DNA from: Gymnorhina tibicen
Taxonomy: Eukaryota; Chordata; Aves; Passeriformes; Artamidae
Direction of reading: 5' to 3'
Length of the DNA stretch: 64,000 nt
Assembly: GCA_013399875.1 (NCBI GenBank)
Contig: VXAZ01000373.1
Location: 1 to 64,000 of the forward strand
Shown: positions 12,251 through 26,015 of the stretch, piece by piece
Layout: each line of letters begins with the position of its first letter
How positions within the stretch are numbered: the first letter of the stretch is position 1
Notes under the pieces: generated by a model
What the model was told of the DNA's origin: nothing
The model's input: the letters and a program-made list of their open reading frames with translations, nothing else
The model's database searches: none
Made by a program: the position numbers and the translations under genes

Positions 12251-12306
12251 GCTTGCTTGCTTGCTTGCTCCTTCCTTCCTTCCTTCCTTCTTTTCTTCCT
12301 TCCTCT
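12251..12306. repeat. Compound microsatellite (GCTT)n-(CCTT)n
   Basis: Four to five GCTT units run directly into about six CCTT units and a degenerate TTCTTCC tail. Compound tetranucleotide arrays of this kind are usually length-polymorphic. Confidence 0.95.
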
Positions 12307-15300
12307 GTTGGGCTGCTGCAGAGGTATCTGTCCTGCTGAATACTTTGGAATTTGTTTGACTTTGTATTTGCCTTGCTGAAGGTTATGCTGAAGGACTCTG
12401 AAGAGAATAGACTTACGAGCTCACTTGGAAAATACAACAAAAATGGTGGAGGCTGCATGAAGGGATTAAAAAGGGACAGATCCTGAGGAGTCTGGCAGCC
12501 ATGTAGAAGCTGGTCCCAGTGTATCAGTAGTGTGGTGTCTTAGCACGTGTATTGTACAAGCTTTTGAAAAGGAAGTTATGAGAGAAAGCAAAGGGACCAC
12601 ACACATAATGAAATTACATTATGAGTAACAAAAGTACCACCAAGCCTGTGGGCCTCCCTTTCTCCGGGATCTGTCTGAGCCTTCATTTCCTTGTATCTGT
12701 ATTCTGTGACTGGGCATTGTTTCATTTCCATGCCTCTTTAGAAAACTCTTCCCTTTTTGGTGGCCCAGAATGTCTCACATGAATAGTGCCATGACGTTCC
12801 CTGTGGTGACTTACCAACACATTGGCCAGGAGCAGCCCAGTGCCAGTACTAGCCCAAGGATGCCAAGGCTGGGTAGAGGTAGATAAAGATGGAAGAACTG
12901 GGAGATGATACATGGTGGAGCTTAGGAAAGCCTTCAGATGCTCCTGGGGCAACAGAAGAATGGTGGAAGCAATTGCTGCTGTTTCCCTGACGGTTGATGC
13001 CTCTCTGAGTACACCCATCCCTTCATCAGTGAGCTGCCTTACATTCCAGGGCTTTGAACAAGACAAAATTGACCATTTGGATATCCTTCCTGAACATTAC
13101 GCGTAACATCTTTTCCTTTAATTCTTCAGAAACTGAATGAAGTGTACAGTTCTGATTTTACTATTCTTGTATTCCCTACAAGTGCTCCCTGGGCCCAGCG
13201 TGGTCCCAGCAATGAGATTCTTTGTCAGCTTTTCCAGCAGGCAGCGAATTGACCACACTTGTATTGTGATTTTAATCTGAATTTCTGAGAAAATGCCAAG
13301 ATCCATAATTTTACCTCAAAAATCTGAACAGGTACATCATGCTGTCTTGTATAAATTTTACTGCTTTCTTGTTGTTCTTTTGCTTTAGAAGAGCTTTGCC
13401 TGAATACAGAGGTATTTCCTGGTAACTGAGCAAATCTCAAGTTTACTGATGAGTATAAATTCTTGCTGCCTTGAAACATAAGCCCTCTGGGTTGGAATGG
13501 CTGAGTTCTGAGAAGAGAAGGGAAAAGCGAAAAAGCTCATCTCTTAAGAAATTGATTTGTGGTTTGAAGGAATTCTAGAAGTGTGTGGGGAGATAAATAT
13601 GGGATGAAGGCTAAACCAAAGCTCCAGTAATTTATTTTGAAACCAAATAAAAAGAAAAAAAAAGGTCCTAAAATCTCATTATGTCCCTTTATTAAAGGCT
13701 AACGCTACCTTCTAGTGAACTTTCTAATTGTCCTTTTGAAAAATTAAACCGGTATGGTTTCCTCTTGATCTTTCTTGAGTTCAACTTGTGACTGTTACTA
13801 GGAGGAAGTCTGCTGCTGGTGTTTCGCATCAAGTTATACTGTACTGTTGATATGTTACAATTTTCTACAAATTGAACTTCTGCCAATTACTTCTGTGCTC
13901 ACCCTAAGCTGAATCTTGATGTCAAAGACAGATCAGAAATAGGATAGTGGTGTACTGATGGGCTGCCTTTGGTAGGCGGTTGTTTTGTTTTTGGTTTGTT
14001 TTTTTTTACACAGATACAGTGTGCTAAGATATTTTTCATTGAACTTTCCATAATTCATTCAATTTAATGTCAAGGATCTGATTTGTAGGTGCTACTCTAG
14101 TCCCTTTCAGACCTGGCTGGAAAAGCACTATGATAGAGAGGCGAGGGATTTCCCCATCAAGGGAAGTCCCCACTTGATGGTGAAGCAAATCTAGACCCTT
14201 AAAGACACCTCTTGTTTAGAGCCATGTGAAAAAATTTGCCCTCTGGCATATTGGCTCCAGGAAAATCCTTATCCCTCCTATTCTTCCTGCGCAGTTAGGG
14301 GACTGGGTATGTTACAGATGTTACAGAAGGCACCTCTTCTTGCCTTTTTGCTTCAGGTGTGTGCCAGGCATAGTTCATTCATACCCAAGTCTCCACTGAG
14401 ATAGTGAGATTAAAACCAGCACATCTCCAGTCATGTGAGTGACTGAATTTGGCTTAATTTTCTGTGAACTTCTTTTCCTTTTAGTCACTACATATATGTG
14501 CATATGCCTGTATTTACATGAAAAGCGTGTACTCTCATATGTAATAAAAGTAGAGGACAGAGTATAAGGCCTCACAAAATTATCTTTTTTCTTCCAAAGT
14601 AGAATTTTTTGCTAAATATTTACATTTAGCAAATGCAGCAAAGATGAGGTAGCCATTTCCCCTAAATTTATATAATGCATATTTCCAAAAGGTCCAAAAG
14701 CTTGATAGATTGACTGCATATAAAATGAAAAAAACTTGAACTGAAATCAGTGCATTTCTACTCGTTCTGTGACCTTGGACCTTTCCTGGCTGCTTGGTAG
14801 ACTCCCAGATGCTTTTTACAGAGAGGGTTTTTCCTCTGTCTAGAACTGTAGTTCTTCAGTCTTACACAGTTTCCTTTCTAAACGATTCCTTTTCCTCCCT
14901 CACATTATTAGAAAATTTAATTTCATGGAGATCACTTCAATAACCACTCTTTTTGGAAATATTGCAAATATACAGTACGGTCCATTAGTTGTGTAAATTT
15001 AGGAGTTTCCTGGCAAAGTTGAAAGTAATCATCTCACATTTATGAAGTTCCGTTCCTTACCAGGGATCTAATGGTTTGCCAAATATACAGGAAGATGATA
15101 AATAATACTTAATGTGCTGCATGATGGTATCCAGTCAGCTAGAGAAGAAAGTCCTGAATGAAATTGCATTTCAATTTTATTTCAAGTTAATTTAAATGGG
15201 AATCCGTAATGAATGGTTTGAATTGACCACCACACTGACTTTTACATCCAACATTTGCCAAAACTGACAGAAGATCCCTGATGTATTTTCAGTCCTTCAC

Positions 15301-18300
15301 AGGGCAGTAGAACAGTGTTTTCAGCTCATTGTTCCTGTAGGGAGGCTGACTTGGAGACAAGAGTGCTCCCATGCAGGTCCCAACCCTGCACTTGCATTTT
15401 GGCTTGCTTGACAACTCCCATGCAGATATGAATGAGGTCCAAGGCTGTGGTATGGAATTGTTCATGAACGGTTGGTTTCACTGTGAACTGTGCTCTCAAG
15501 CAAGAGGAACATATTCTACCAACATTTTCTGGTAACCCACAGCACCCACATCCTCTGCAAGTGAGAGGCAATAGGTAACAAGGATGATAAAGGCGCTGCG
15601 CATGCTCCCTGCAACTCACAGGTCACGATGTTATTAATGATAGAAAACTCCTAAATGTTACTCGGCCCCCAGTGCAGGGCAACGCCTCTTCCCTGCACCT
15701 GGACTTTTTCTTTGAAGAGAACATAAAAGGTTGTAAACAAAATTTTATGTTTGTTTTATGGTATCTGAATTACTCCACTAGCACAGTATTTGATATTACT
15801 GTACTCTGGTGAAAAATAAATTGTTCTTGCATTAGACTCAGCACAATGATGAAACAAGTTGCCCAGCACTATTCAGACAAAGTCTATAGCAAAACAGCTT
15901 TGGATATCTTGCAAATACCACAAATTTGAGATCATCTTTAAACATTTTGTGCTTTCCTCCAGGTTTTGAGTGGGAGGTAATAGAATGACAGCAAAATGCA
16001 ATGTTGTAAAGAGAAGTTTCTCAGGGACCGGTCAACAAACTGATGACAGCAAAGAAAATAGAAGTGGGCCTGCTGTGGAAGGTTTTGTTTTCATTCTGTG
16101 TGCTAGGAGGAATCTGCTTCCTGGTTAGTGTGTAGAAATTGTGTGGTGTTTCTTTAAATAGCTGTCATTATCTGGTGCGTTTCCCAGTCTGAAGTGATTT
16201 GAAAATCACTGTGGCCCTGCTACAACGAGTAGATGAACTGATGTTTGTATCAATAGCAAGTAGTTTGTGTGAACCCTAGAGTGCCAGAGGAATTTCTTTA
16301 GGAGATGTTTGGCTTGGGCATGAAGGAAAGGCATATAGATTATCTCAAAGGTTTTGGAAAATGTAAGCTGCTTGGTTACCCCCATCTGTATCTGGTAGTT
16401 GGTCATTCCCTTCCGTATTTCAGAACAACAAGAGACTGAATGTTCAATGATACCTGAAGTGAGGCTAATTTTGGTTGAAAAAGACTGTCACTTGCTTTTC
16501 CCACAGGCTTTTTTTCCTGATGGTAGTTTCTGGGACTTTCCCTTCCTGGAAAGTTGTTCTCTGTGGCTTGCATCTCATCACAAGCTTTCTCTCCAGTGCC
16601 CATCTGGCACTCTCAGGAGCTAAGCCAGCTTTCTGCCTTGTCTCACTACTCCCACTCAGAAAAATTTTCAGAGCAGAGTAGAGTTGCACATACAACTTCA
16701 AGGGGGTCCCTTTTCTTGACCTAGCAAAGCACTGTAGAGATTTTCCACTCTTTTTGTGTGGGTACAAATGCTTTGCACAGTCTGGTTGACAGGTTCAGTG
16801 TGGCCACTTAGGGAAGGGGAGAAGGCGGCTGTTTCTTCTGGTTTTGTGTTTGAGTTCAAGCGGCAAAAAGACTGGCAGACTCTCCACTTGCCACACAGCT
16901 ACTGGTTTCCCAGAGTAAGAAACTCATCATGGCTGGTGAAACAAAGGTTCACCTGTCTGAAGTCTGAAAGGAAATCCTTGTTTATTGGTGACAACTGGCA
17001 GATGCCTTCTGAAGGACATCAGGAATGGGGAAGCAGAGGTCTCTGGGAATTTGCCCTTAGAACAGGGTGACTTGTAGAGGGGGGAACAGAGCAGCAGACG
17101 GTGGAGCAAAAGAGTCAGATCTGTTGGGGGGTTTTGGCGTAGGGGCATTAGACTAGAGGCAGCTGCTGGTTTCACCCATAACTATGCTATGCATGGCAAA
17201 GTTATTTGAAGATATAATGTAAGCATATTTGAATAAAACCATGCAGCATTTACTCTTGCTATGGCATTTTGTACTCAAACTTGCTGCCTAGCCGTTTGAA
17301 ATAAGTTATGTACTAAAGATTGGTGTGGCAACAGTAGGCTTAGGCTGCATGTCAGGCTAACCAAAAGGTGCATTCTGATGGCTCTTGCAGAGCTTGACTT
17401 GGGACTTTCACTGAGGTAAACCAAGGCATGGCCATTTGGCATGATCACCACTTGGATCTGGAGTGTTTTTTCACTGAGACTTTTTGGTGTGTTCAAATCC
17501 ACAATGGATCAAGACTTTAGGAGAGGGACTACAAACAGATTACAGTTGAAAAGGCTTGACATGAACACCTGCACATTGATCTCGCTGCACTACCGAGTAC
17601 AAAAGACATATTTCTTTGCCATGGGCCTAAATATTCCATTACCTTGTTTGTTTCCCTATGGCTCCATCAATCTGAAGAGAAGGAGAGCATAATATGAACC
17701 CAACTTTCTCTAGGCAAGACTGGTGTGGGTAAAGTCATGTTCAGTCTCTAACTGATATTCATTTTACTGCTTTATTGTCTTTTTTAAAAATAAAAATGTT
17801 TCTTAGTGCAAAATAGCAAAATAACTGTTTTACTCTGACCAGCATTTTTACCTTCTAGGAGTTTTGGTTACATGATTGATTAAAGTTCATTTTTTCTTTG
17901 TTAATTAAGTTACTATTAAAATATCTGTACATGCAAAAGAAGAGAATATTGAGTTATTGAGATTCATGTTCTTCTTTTTAAATTTCTTTAATTTTCATAT
18001 TTTTCACATAAAAATCAGTCCCTGATTTAGACTGTGACAAGATATATTGACAGACGCCCACAGGAAACTATTAATACAGATTTTTTTTTTCCCTATGGCT
18101 CTTTCTCAGTCATGCCTTCTTAAAATACGGGGAGAAAGTAATAACTTAGCATGGATTAGTATCTGTGGCATAAGGATCTAGTAGAAAATTTTTTTCTCAA
18201 GATGCAGTGTAGAGACAAGAAAGGAAGTGGGATGTCAAGTGAGAAGCTTCAGGATCTGATTCAGATACAGAATATGTAAGTTATTAATTTCAGTGTTTGT

Positions 18301-21300
18301 CTGAATCTTCATTTCATCACTAACACAAGAGAAAAGGCAAAACTGGAACTATGAGTGAAAGAATTCATGCTATGTAATGTACGTCCACTGAATTGCAGCT
18401 ACGAAGTTTACCCTTCAAAGCAACAATCCAAAGACTATTGGTTGCACTACTTCAGAGTAAACAAAAGATGTCACTATCAGACACAAAAAGCACTGAGGTA
18501 ATTGAAGGTTGTTCTGAAACTATTCAGATCTTACCATTAAGCTTTAATAATGATTATTTTTAGTTTCTTTCTTTCTACAAAGGGAAACCACTGAAGACAC
18601 TCTGTGAAACTACTTAATCTGAAAAAAAACCCCAAAACCCTACCCCAAATTCTGTTTTAAAATGTGCATTTCTTGATAGGAATGCTTATAGAAATGCTTC
18701 CAAGTTCCTGTAAATGCCCCCACGTTTCACACATCCTATCATGTGAAGCTGTTCTTGACCCCAAAGAAGACGCGGCTGAATCATGAAACCAAAATGAAAG
18801 AAGAATATGGAGAATAGAAAGTGTGTGAATTGTGAGGACAGAACATAGTATGAAGTGGAAAAAAAAGGGGAAGTTTCAAAGTAGTAGATATCAGAGAAGA
18901 AATTACACCAAATGAAGAGATTTTCTTCTGCCCTCATTCATATTTCAGTGAGGTTAAACTAAATGCAGTAGAACAGTGTCTGGTGCAGCATGGATCTCAA
19001 TTTTCATTATCCCACTGATGTCAACCTCCTGTTGACTCTTCCAGAAGTAGGACTGGATTCATGTGTTGTAATCAGGCTAAGCAACACGGCTGCATTTTCA
19101 CAAAAGGAGCATCATTAACAAAACACATCTGCAGACACAGCCAGACCCCTTCCGAAGTCAGTTGGACTGACCTATCCTGCCCTCTTGTTCTGGTTACTTC
19201 CTCCAGAGATATCTTGGGCTGGATCTGAAAGCTGTCACATGGGCCAACTGTCCCTGTTCCAGCTTTCCTGGGAGTTTCATCTCTCCTCTCTGCTTCTCAA
19301 GTGTGATAGAGCAGAATGTGGTCCTCAGGTTTTCCTCAGCCTTTATTGAGGTCGAGCTCCCAGAAGTTCAGGCCATTTTCTCAAAACCGGTATCAGGCAG
19401 AAATGTCATATCATGCATGATCCTTTTTATCCCTGCTTCCACTTCTGACTATGCATGCTCTGCTAGACTATTGTGATTCTTGTACATATTTTTCAGTCTT
19501 TGATTTTTGTGTTTTTTTTCTTCTATCTGAAATGTGAGCACAAGATTCAGAGAGGAGGTAGTTCACGGGAAGAAAGTAATTGTCCCTCTGCTAGTCCCTT
19601 GGGGAATCTTTTCAATGCTCAGTACAACTGGAGACTTGCATTTATTTCTCTGTGAGTCCTGTCTCTTCTGGGGAACTTCCCCTTTTAGGGGGAAATCCAC
19701 ATGCAGCCACAGCTGGGAGAGTCCCAGCCAGATGGACAAGAGGTGAGAGGGGTAAAGGACCTAGAAATTGCTTCAGAGAAACTAAGGCATCTCTGCAGGC
19801 AATTTTCAGTGCACACCAATAGATGTAACTGAACATGGAAGATGTGTAGACTTGAGACCTAAGCCCACTAGTTGTCCCATGGTGAAACAAGCTGGCCGTC
19901 TTGGTCCCACTCTGTGGAAATAACGAGTTTGGAAAGTTGGTGAAAGCAAGTTGTGGAAAGTGATGGGAACTTTTGCCTCATAATGCAGCGGAGAAAAGCT
20001 GAGTGAGCATGTCGAGATTTCATCAGATGAAGAAGACGAGAGGAAGCCTCTGATATTTGCAGAATTAAAAAATAAAGCTTAGGTTTACTAGATGGGCTGT
20101 AGGAATTTCATGTACCAGACTGGGTCACAGACTGTATGCAGGGAAGATATCTGTATCTATAGATGTGTGTCAATACATGGGCAGGTACGGTATGACAGGA
20201 ACCAAGCTGTGTAGCTCAGCTGCTTGTGAATATATCTAGAAATCAAACCCATCCTTTCTGTATTTATTTCCAGCTCCAATTATGACTACAGATCACCGGA
20301 CCAAGTTAACTGTGGACATCATCCTATGTTGTATTTAGGGTGAAAATTTATATATAAGTTTGCCTCCATTTAAGCAGTTTCTTCTGCGAGAACAACACAG
20401 AAAACCAGGTAATTTTCAACCTATCCAAACCAAAGGAAGTTTTTCCATTTCTTTCACAGGATCTTTAGACCAAAATATAATTTTCTAGCTGAATGATAAT
20501 GGAAGTGATAGTGGTTCGATCTTACTATAGATGAAGGACTAGAAAAAGCACAGTGCTTTTGTTTCCCTATCTTATGAAAACTATAACGTAGGTGACAGCA
20601 GAAGATATATTAAGAAATAATCAAGTGTTGATAAAAATGTTGATCAATTTTGGATCCTGTAAGAACTTCCCTGAAAGGTGAAAAGCAGAGGTTTCTTTTA
20701 TTTTCCTTACCTTAGCATGTCCTTAAACAAATCGGGTATGTCACTCAGCAGAGTGTAGCGTTACATTAAGTATATCATGCCATACAGCATATAATGAAAT
20801 CAAACTCATTAATTTAAATTCAGAAAAAATCTGAAAGTCAAATTACTTCTGCTTCTTAGGAAGTTTGCATAATATGCATAATTTCTATTTCCTTAAGCTG
20901 TTTCTGTCATTGCCACCTTTTCCTAAATTTTTTACATATGTTTCTGTGTAGTAAAGTGGTTACATGGTATATTTATAAATGTTCTTTAGTTACGAATTCA
21001 CATTTTTATTTTCTAGCAATTTTAGGATATTCTTCTGTAGCAGTTCTTTCCAATTACTGTTATAAAAGTTCATATCTAGATCAAGAATCTTCACTGTTTA
21101 AATATATTTCTGTATGCAGAAAGCTTTTATTTTTTTTCTGCTCATGCAACAGCATAGTCACTTCACTTGGCACTTATATCATATTCCAATAGTGGCATAT
21201 GTAGACATTATCTCTGAAATGCACTGGATGCTGATGTATAAAAAAAGTATTTTAAAATAAATCTGCTCAGGTATAAGTGTTAGGGAGCTCCTCTGAACTC

Positions 21301-24300
21301 TTAATTTGTTCTGTATTTATCAATTTCTTATTGATTTCCCAGGTTTCCAGACTGAGAATACTTGTTGGTATGTACTCATTTCACCTGACTGCTGTGGAAT
21401 ATGGGATGCATCTGCTTTAGTAAGTAAATAAGATTAAACTATATAATTTGGTACACTATTATTTGAAATGTGCATGAGTTTACAAATCTTGGCCAGGGTA
21501 CTTTAGAAGTAGCTTTTATTTGGAAAATGTGTAATTTACGGAAGGATTATAGCATTTAGGAACTCTCTACAGTACCATAGAATAATACAAGAACAAGATA
21601 TTATTAATTTATATATATTTCTGTTAAAATTAGAATTTTTACTCAGGTACCATAAACCCCTTTGCTGCCAAGGTGGTTCTCTCCTCTTGGAGCTTATAAT
21701 CTAAGAAGTAACCCAAAAACATAACAGTGGAACACAGGAAGGTAAGGAAGAAGGAACTTGAATTATCTCATTGTTAGCATAATTAGGACTCACAACAAAG
21801 GAGCATTTTACAGGGAAACATGAAGGCACACTTAAGCAGGGTAAAAGAAAAAAGCAAAAGTGTAGATCAAAATGTGTCAGGTGGCTGTATCAGGAGATAT
21901 TTGAAAGGACCTCTCATACTCAGCATTTCAATAGCAAACACACAGTCAGTACATTAGGGCCTAGTATGTGATGGGTCCTACAAACAGAAGAACGGTTGGG
22001 TTAAACTTCATATGATTTAAAAAAGCAAGAATAAGAGGTGTCTCAAGAAATGAGATGAAATAAAAAATCTTAATGTAGAAAGTTTGTCTTTGCTAAAACA
22101 CTCGCATGGTGCAAGACTGTGTTGCCAAAGCTAGGAAAAGAAATTACTGAGGGAGAACGATTAACTGTATTTAGCTTACACCGATGATTACACACCCAGG
22201 TGAGCTGTCAGAAAGACAGGCTGAGTTGTCAGCTTGGCTAAAATGATTCATGCCTAGAGTGGAAATGTGGATCTGTAAGCGGTGAGCATGAAGTTGTTAA
22301 GTGCACCAGGGGAGTGATTATTCAGAGATAAGGGGCAGAAGAAGAGAAGGGAACCAAACCCGGGGTTTGACAGAACATCCCATCCTCTTTGCAGTGCTGG
22401 GGCGGAATGAAGATGCCTCCAAAGAGCTTTGTGAGCTGTTATAGAGGGTGGAGGAGAATCAGGAGAGAATGGAGACCCTGAAGTCAATGAGTGTGAAATT
22501 TTCAGAAATGATGTAGTTGTGCCAAGAACAACCAGCAAACCAAGAACGGGAAGCCTGCGGTGCTAGAACTGTAAGCTGCAGTTAAGAAGAAGTCACTAGA
22601 GACTATGGTGAAAAAAGTTTAGTTGAACTCAGTTGCCAGGAACTGAACTGGGGGAGGCCTGAGATGTAATTTAAAAAGCCAGCTCTACACAGTATGCTTA
22701 CAGGTGCCATGTGCAACATACCTGGAGTATCCCAAATCATCAGTTAGGTGTATTTGCTAAGTACAGACCATGTTATTAATAATTGTAAAAGAAAGAGCTC
22801 TTCCATGTTTCAAGTATAAAGTCTGCAAGAAATAGCTGTAGTTAGTTAAGATAGAACACTGGTAGTGTAGGATGAGTTAGTTGAAAGAAATAAAAATGCG
22901 TGTAAAGAAAAAAACCCTGAGTAGATGTTTTGGAAAAAAACAAACCCCACCCAACCTGAAAAACTCACCGATGCAACATAAACTAATCAAAACAAACCCA
23001 AACTAATAACGGTACACAGTGAAAAGAAAGAAAAATAACAGAGATATTGGAAAGTAATAATTAGAAATAATTGATAGAGTTCAGAAAAAATACATTTTAA
23101 AACCAACAGGAAAAGCTATGTTTACACTGCATGGATTTTGAAGAGAAAAATATGCTGCTCACATTTCTGTCAATGTCCTGTACATGAATATTGGCCATAA
23201 TTTTAGGCATTTTGCCTTATTGATAAAAATTGTATTTATCTTCTTCCTAATGAATCTTATTCCAACAGAGACGAGAGAGAAAAATCTGTAGAAGCAGCAG
23301 AATTAAGAATAGAATATAATCAAGGTTATTTGTGTTGGGAGGAGAAACAGACAGACAAGAAAGGTTAGAAAAAGAGAGGGGGAGAGATGCAAGGAAGTGC
23401 AAAAGAGACCAGGAGCTGGAATAGGAAAGGATCATGATGGAAAGGCAAGATGTTAAATGAGGAAAGCAGATAAAAATTTATATTTGTGAGGTGAGAAGGA
23501 GAAAGCCAAAGAAAAGTCATGAGCAATTGAAGACAAGCTAAAGTGAGGAGGAAATCACAGTGTGTTTAATCAGTTATCACTGGAAAGAAATTGATGGCTT
23601 CTGGTATGATTTAGTACATGTTCTATGACATCCTGAAAGTTCTCAACCAGAAAAGAGACCCAAAGAGACCCATTATATTAGACATGAATAGCTGTAAGGA
23701 CTCATTTTAACAGTTTTTCCTGCTGGGCCTTTTTTGTGTGAAATCAATTTCTTTCCACAAGTATCTTCTTTCTGATCACAAATTCCAGCTCTAAGTTTAC
23801 ATTTGCCTTTTTCTTTTATTAATAATTTTTTCACATGAGAAAGATGGTTAAAAGCATTTATGTTGTTCTGGATTATTTGTTCACTCTCCAGCTCTTGCTT
23901 CATGAACCTACCCTCTTGTATTAGAAAGTTCTGCTGATCACTACTGGAATGAGTGATATTTCTACATAGAAACATAGTAAAGCTACATTTCATCTTCCCT
24001 TTCTAAAATGGTATCAAGAAGTTGCTGTCATTATAAGTTCAGTTTGCCTCAGTCCTGTTAATTCCGTCTTCATTGTCTGTGGTGAAAGATCAATTTTTTC
24101 TTCCTTATTCACACTAAAAGTCTTCTGGAAATCACCAGATTTTTTTGAATGTGGTCTGTATCTCAGATACAGAGGTAACATTTTAGAGCTAGCTTCACAA
24201 CAGAAGGCTAAAGGGATGGATCTGAATGGTGAAATGAAACTTGGGAGTACTTGGAACATCTCAAGACAACAAACCAAAATCAAACATTTTAAGTTCTAAT

Positions 24301-25800
24301 TGGAATGCACCCAAAACCAGCAAAATGTTTCAGTCAGGAGCAAAGGGTGAGAAAGGCTTTGGGAAGTTCCAGCAAAAGCTGAGATTTGATTAAAGCTAAT
24401 CTTGAAGTTCCCCCACCCACATATGTCACCTGATATTCAAAAATACTCTCAGGAAACAGAAACTGTATGGAAGATTTTAGTTTCAGCTGCATTTCCTAGC
24501 CTAACTTACAGGACAAAGATGAAATAACAGAAGTTACTCTCATTGATTTTCTTAGAAAGTAGGAATCTCTTCTGAAAGGCTGAAGTATAAGAAAAGATGC
24601 ATTTCTTGAAAGGCTGCCCTTTAAAAGCTGAAGCAGTACATCCTGTTGGTGGTGTTTTGTTGTTTGGCTGTTTTGTTTTGGTTTTGGTTTTCTTTTTTTT
24701 TAAATTTCTGTTTAAATCTCTCCAGTCATTCAAAAGAGTAGATATCCAGTTATGCCTTGGAAACATACAATGAAATATATTCCTTGCTGGAAAGATTTTA
24801 AGATTGTCATACTCAGAAGAAGGTTAAGAGGGAGGAAACAGTGTTATCCTCACTTTCCTGAGGTGCAGTTTTAGCTTTTGGTTATGTTTACCCTTTAGAA
24901 TTCAATAGGTAAATAGATACCAAAGGCAGGCTCAAATAAAGAACTCTACTTTCAAAATGTAAATTAGATGTCTCAAAGCCTTCATCTATTCCAACTGAAG
25001 CAGTGCTGTCTAATTCGTATGAAGCTCTGCACTGTGGACCTACTGAGATGCAGGAAACAATATAAAGTTTTATGAATCTTAAATCCACTCTCTTTTCTAC
25101 CACCCTTCCTGTCATCCAATAGTAAAAATGTGACATGAGAACTGGAAGGAGAGCTAAGACCATGGTATTAATCTTAATTTTAGTTTATAGAAATTACCTT
25201 TTTTAAAAATTGTCTGAGAAGATTAAGTCTTCTAACAAAAGAAAAAAACAAATGGAAAGCAAAAAAAATCTGTGAAACTGTAGAATATCTCAAGTGAGTC
25301 ACCAAAAGTGCAGAAAAAAACCCAACCAAATAACCCTCACAAAATGACGTATAGAAGTAGATTTTATACTAATATAAAGCTCACATCTCTGGAACTCTGT
25401 TTTAGGTCCCTCATTACTGAAAGGGAAGGATGAGTGTAAGAGATTTGATGTACAAAGAAACTGCAATGTTTACATACAGCTTGAATATGTAGTCTTACAA
25501 AACTGGCTAAGTAAAAGATGGTACCTAACAGTGAGACTGAACTGAGGATGTTTGTCTTGTCTTGAGGACTGAGAATGTGGAGAAGGCTTTTAGGAGAAAG
25601 GCTTGAAGTTCTGTCTGTGTTGTCTTTAAGTTGGATGGCTAGACACCATGAGAAAATACTGAAGCCAGGGTATTTATTAAAAAGGCAGAGGGAAAGTCCA
25701 GGAAAAAATTATTGTGAAAGGCCAAGGCTAGCAGGGGAGAGCTAGAATAGCTGCATTTTTATGTGAGATCTCCCTTAGCAGTGGGTGATACATGGGAAAA
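12307..25800. other. Intergenic DNA, middle third: no gene seen
   Basis: AT-rich sequence with short runs of T or A (18080-18091, 24695-24702) and no CR1 fragment I can recognise. The segment around 21660-21720 (ttggagcttataatctaag and flanks) resembles words common in ancient SINEs, but I cannot assign it. Open frames of 60-106 codons occur on both strands, none with a recognisable domain. I see no exon or RNA gene. Confidence 0.55.
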
Positions 25801-25814
25801 AGAAGCAAAATCAT

Positions 25815-26015
25815 TGAGTCCAAGACTTAACTGAAGTAGGAAGGGATTTCTGGAGGTCACGTAGTCCAAGCTCCTGCTCAAAACAGGGAGCATGTCACAG
25901 ACAGATCAGGTTGCTCAGGCCTTGCCCAGTTGGGTTTTGGTTGCACACAATCTCCTTGGGCACCTGTTTGAGTGCTTAACCACCCTCCCTATGGCCAGGC
26001 GTGAAACTCTAGAAG
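25815..26015 (-). mobile_element. CR1 LINE 3'-UTR fragment
   Basis: The plus strand reads aggaagggatttctggagg, gtagtccaagctcctgctca, then gatcaggttgctcaggcctt, gcccagttgggttttgg and tgggcacctgtttgagtgc. This is the ordered layout of an inverted avian CR1 3' UTR. The tail octamers at the left are lost and the right end stops near the mutated 'accaccctcc' word. It is a diverged copy with no coding potential. Confidence 0.85.

Noticed and set aside
12660..12730. Possible inverted MIR fragment (tgagccttcatttccttg with tgggcattg)
   Set aside because: Only scattered words match, and they are too short to distinguish from chance.
14154..14180. Eight-base inverted repeat (CCATCAAG / CTTGATGG) with an 11-base loop
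   Set aside because: The stem is too short for a microRNA or structured RNA, and many similar ones are expected in 64 kb.
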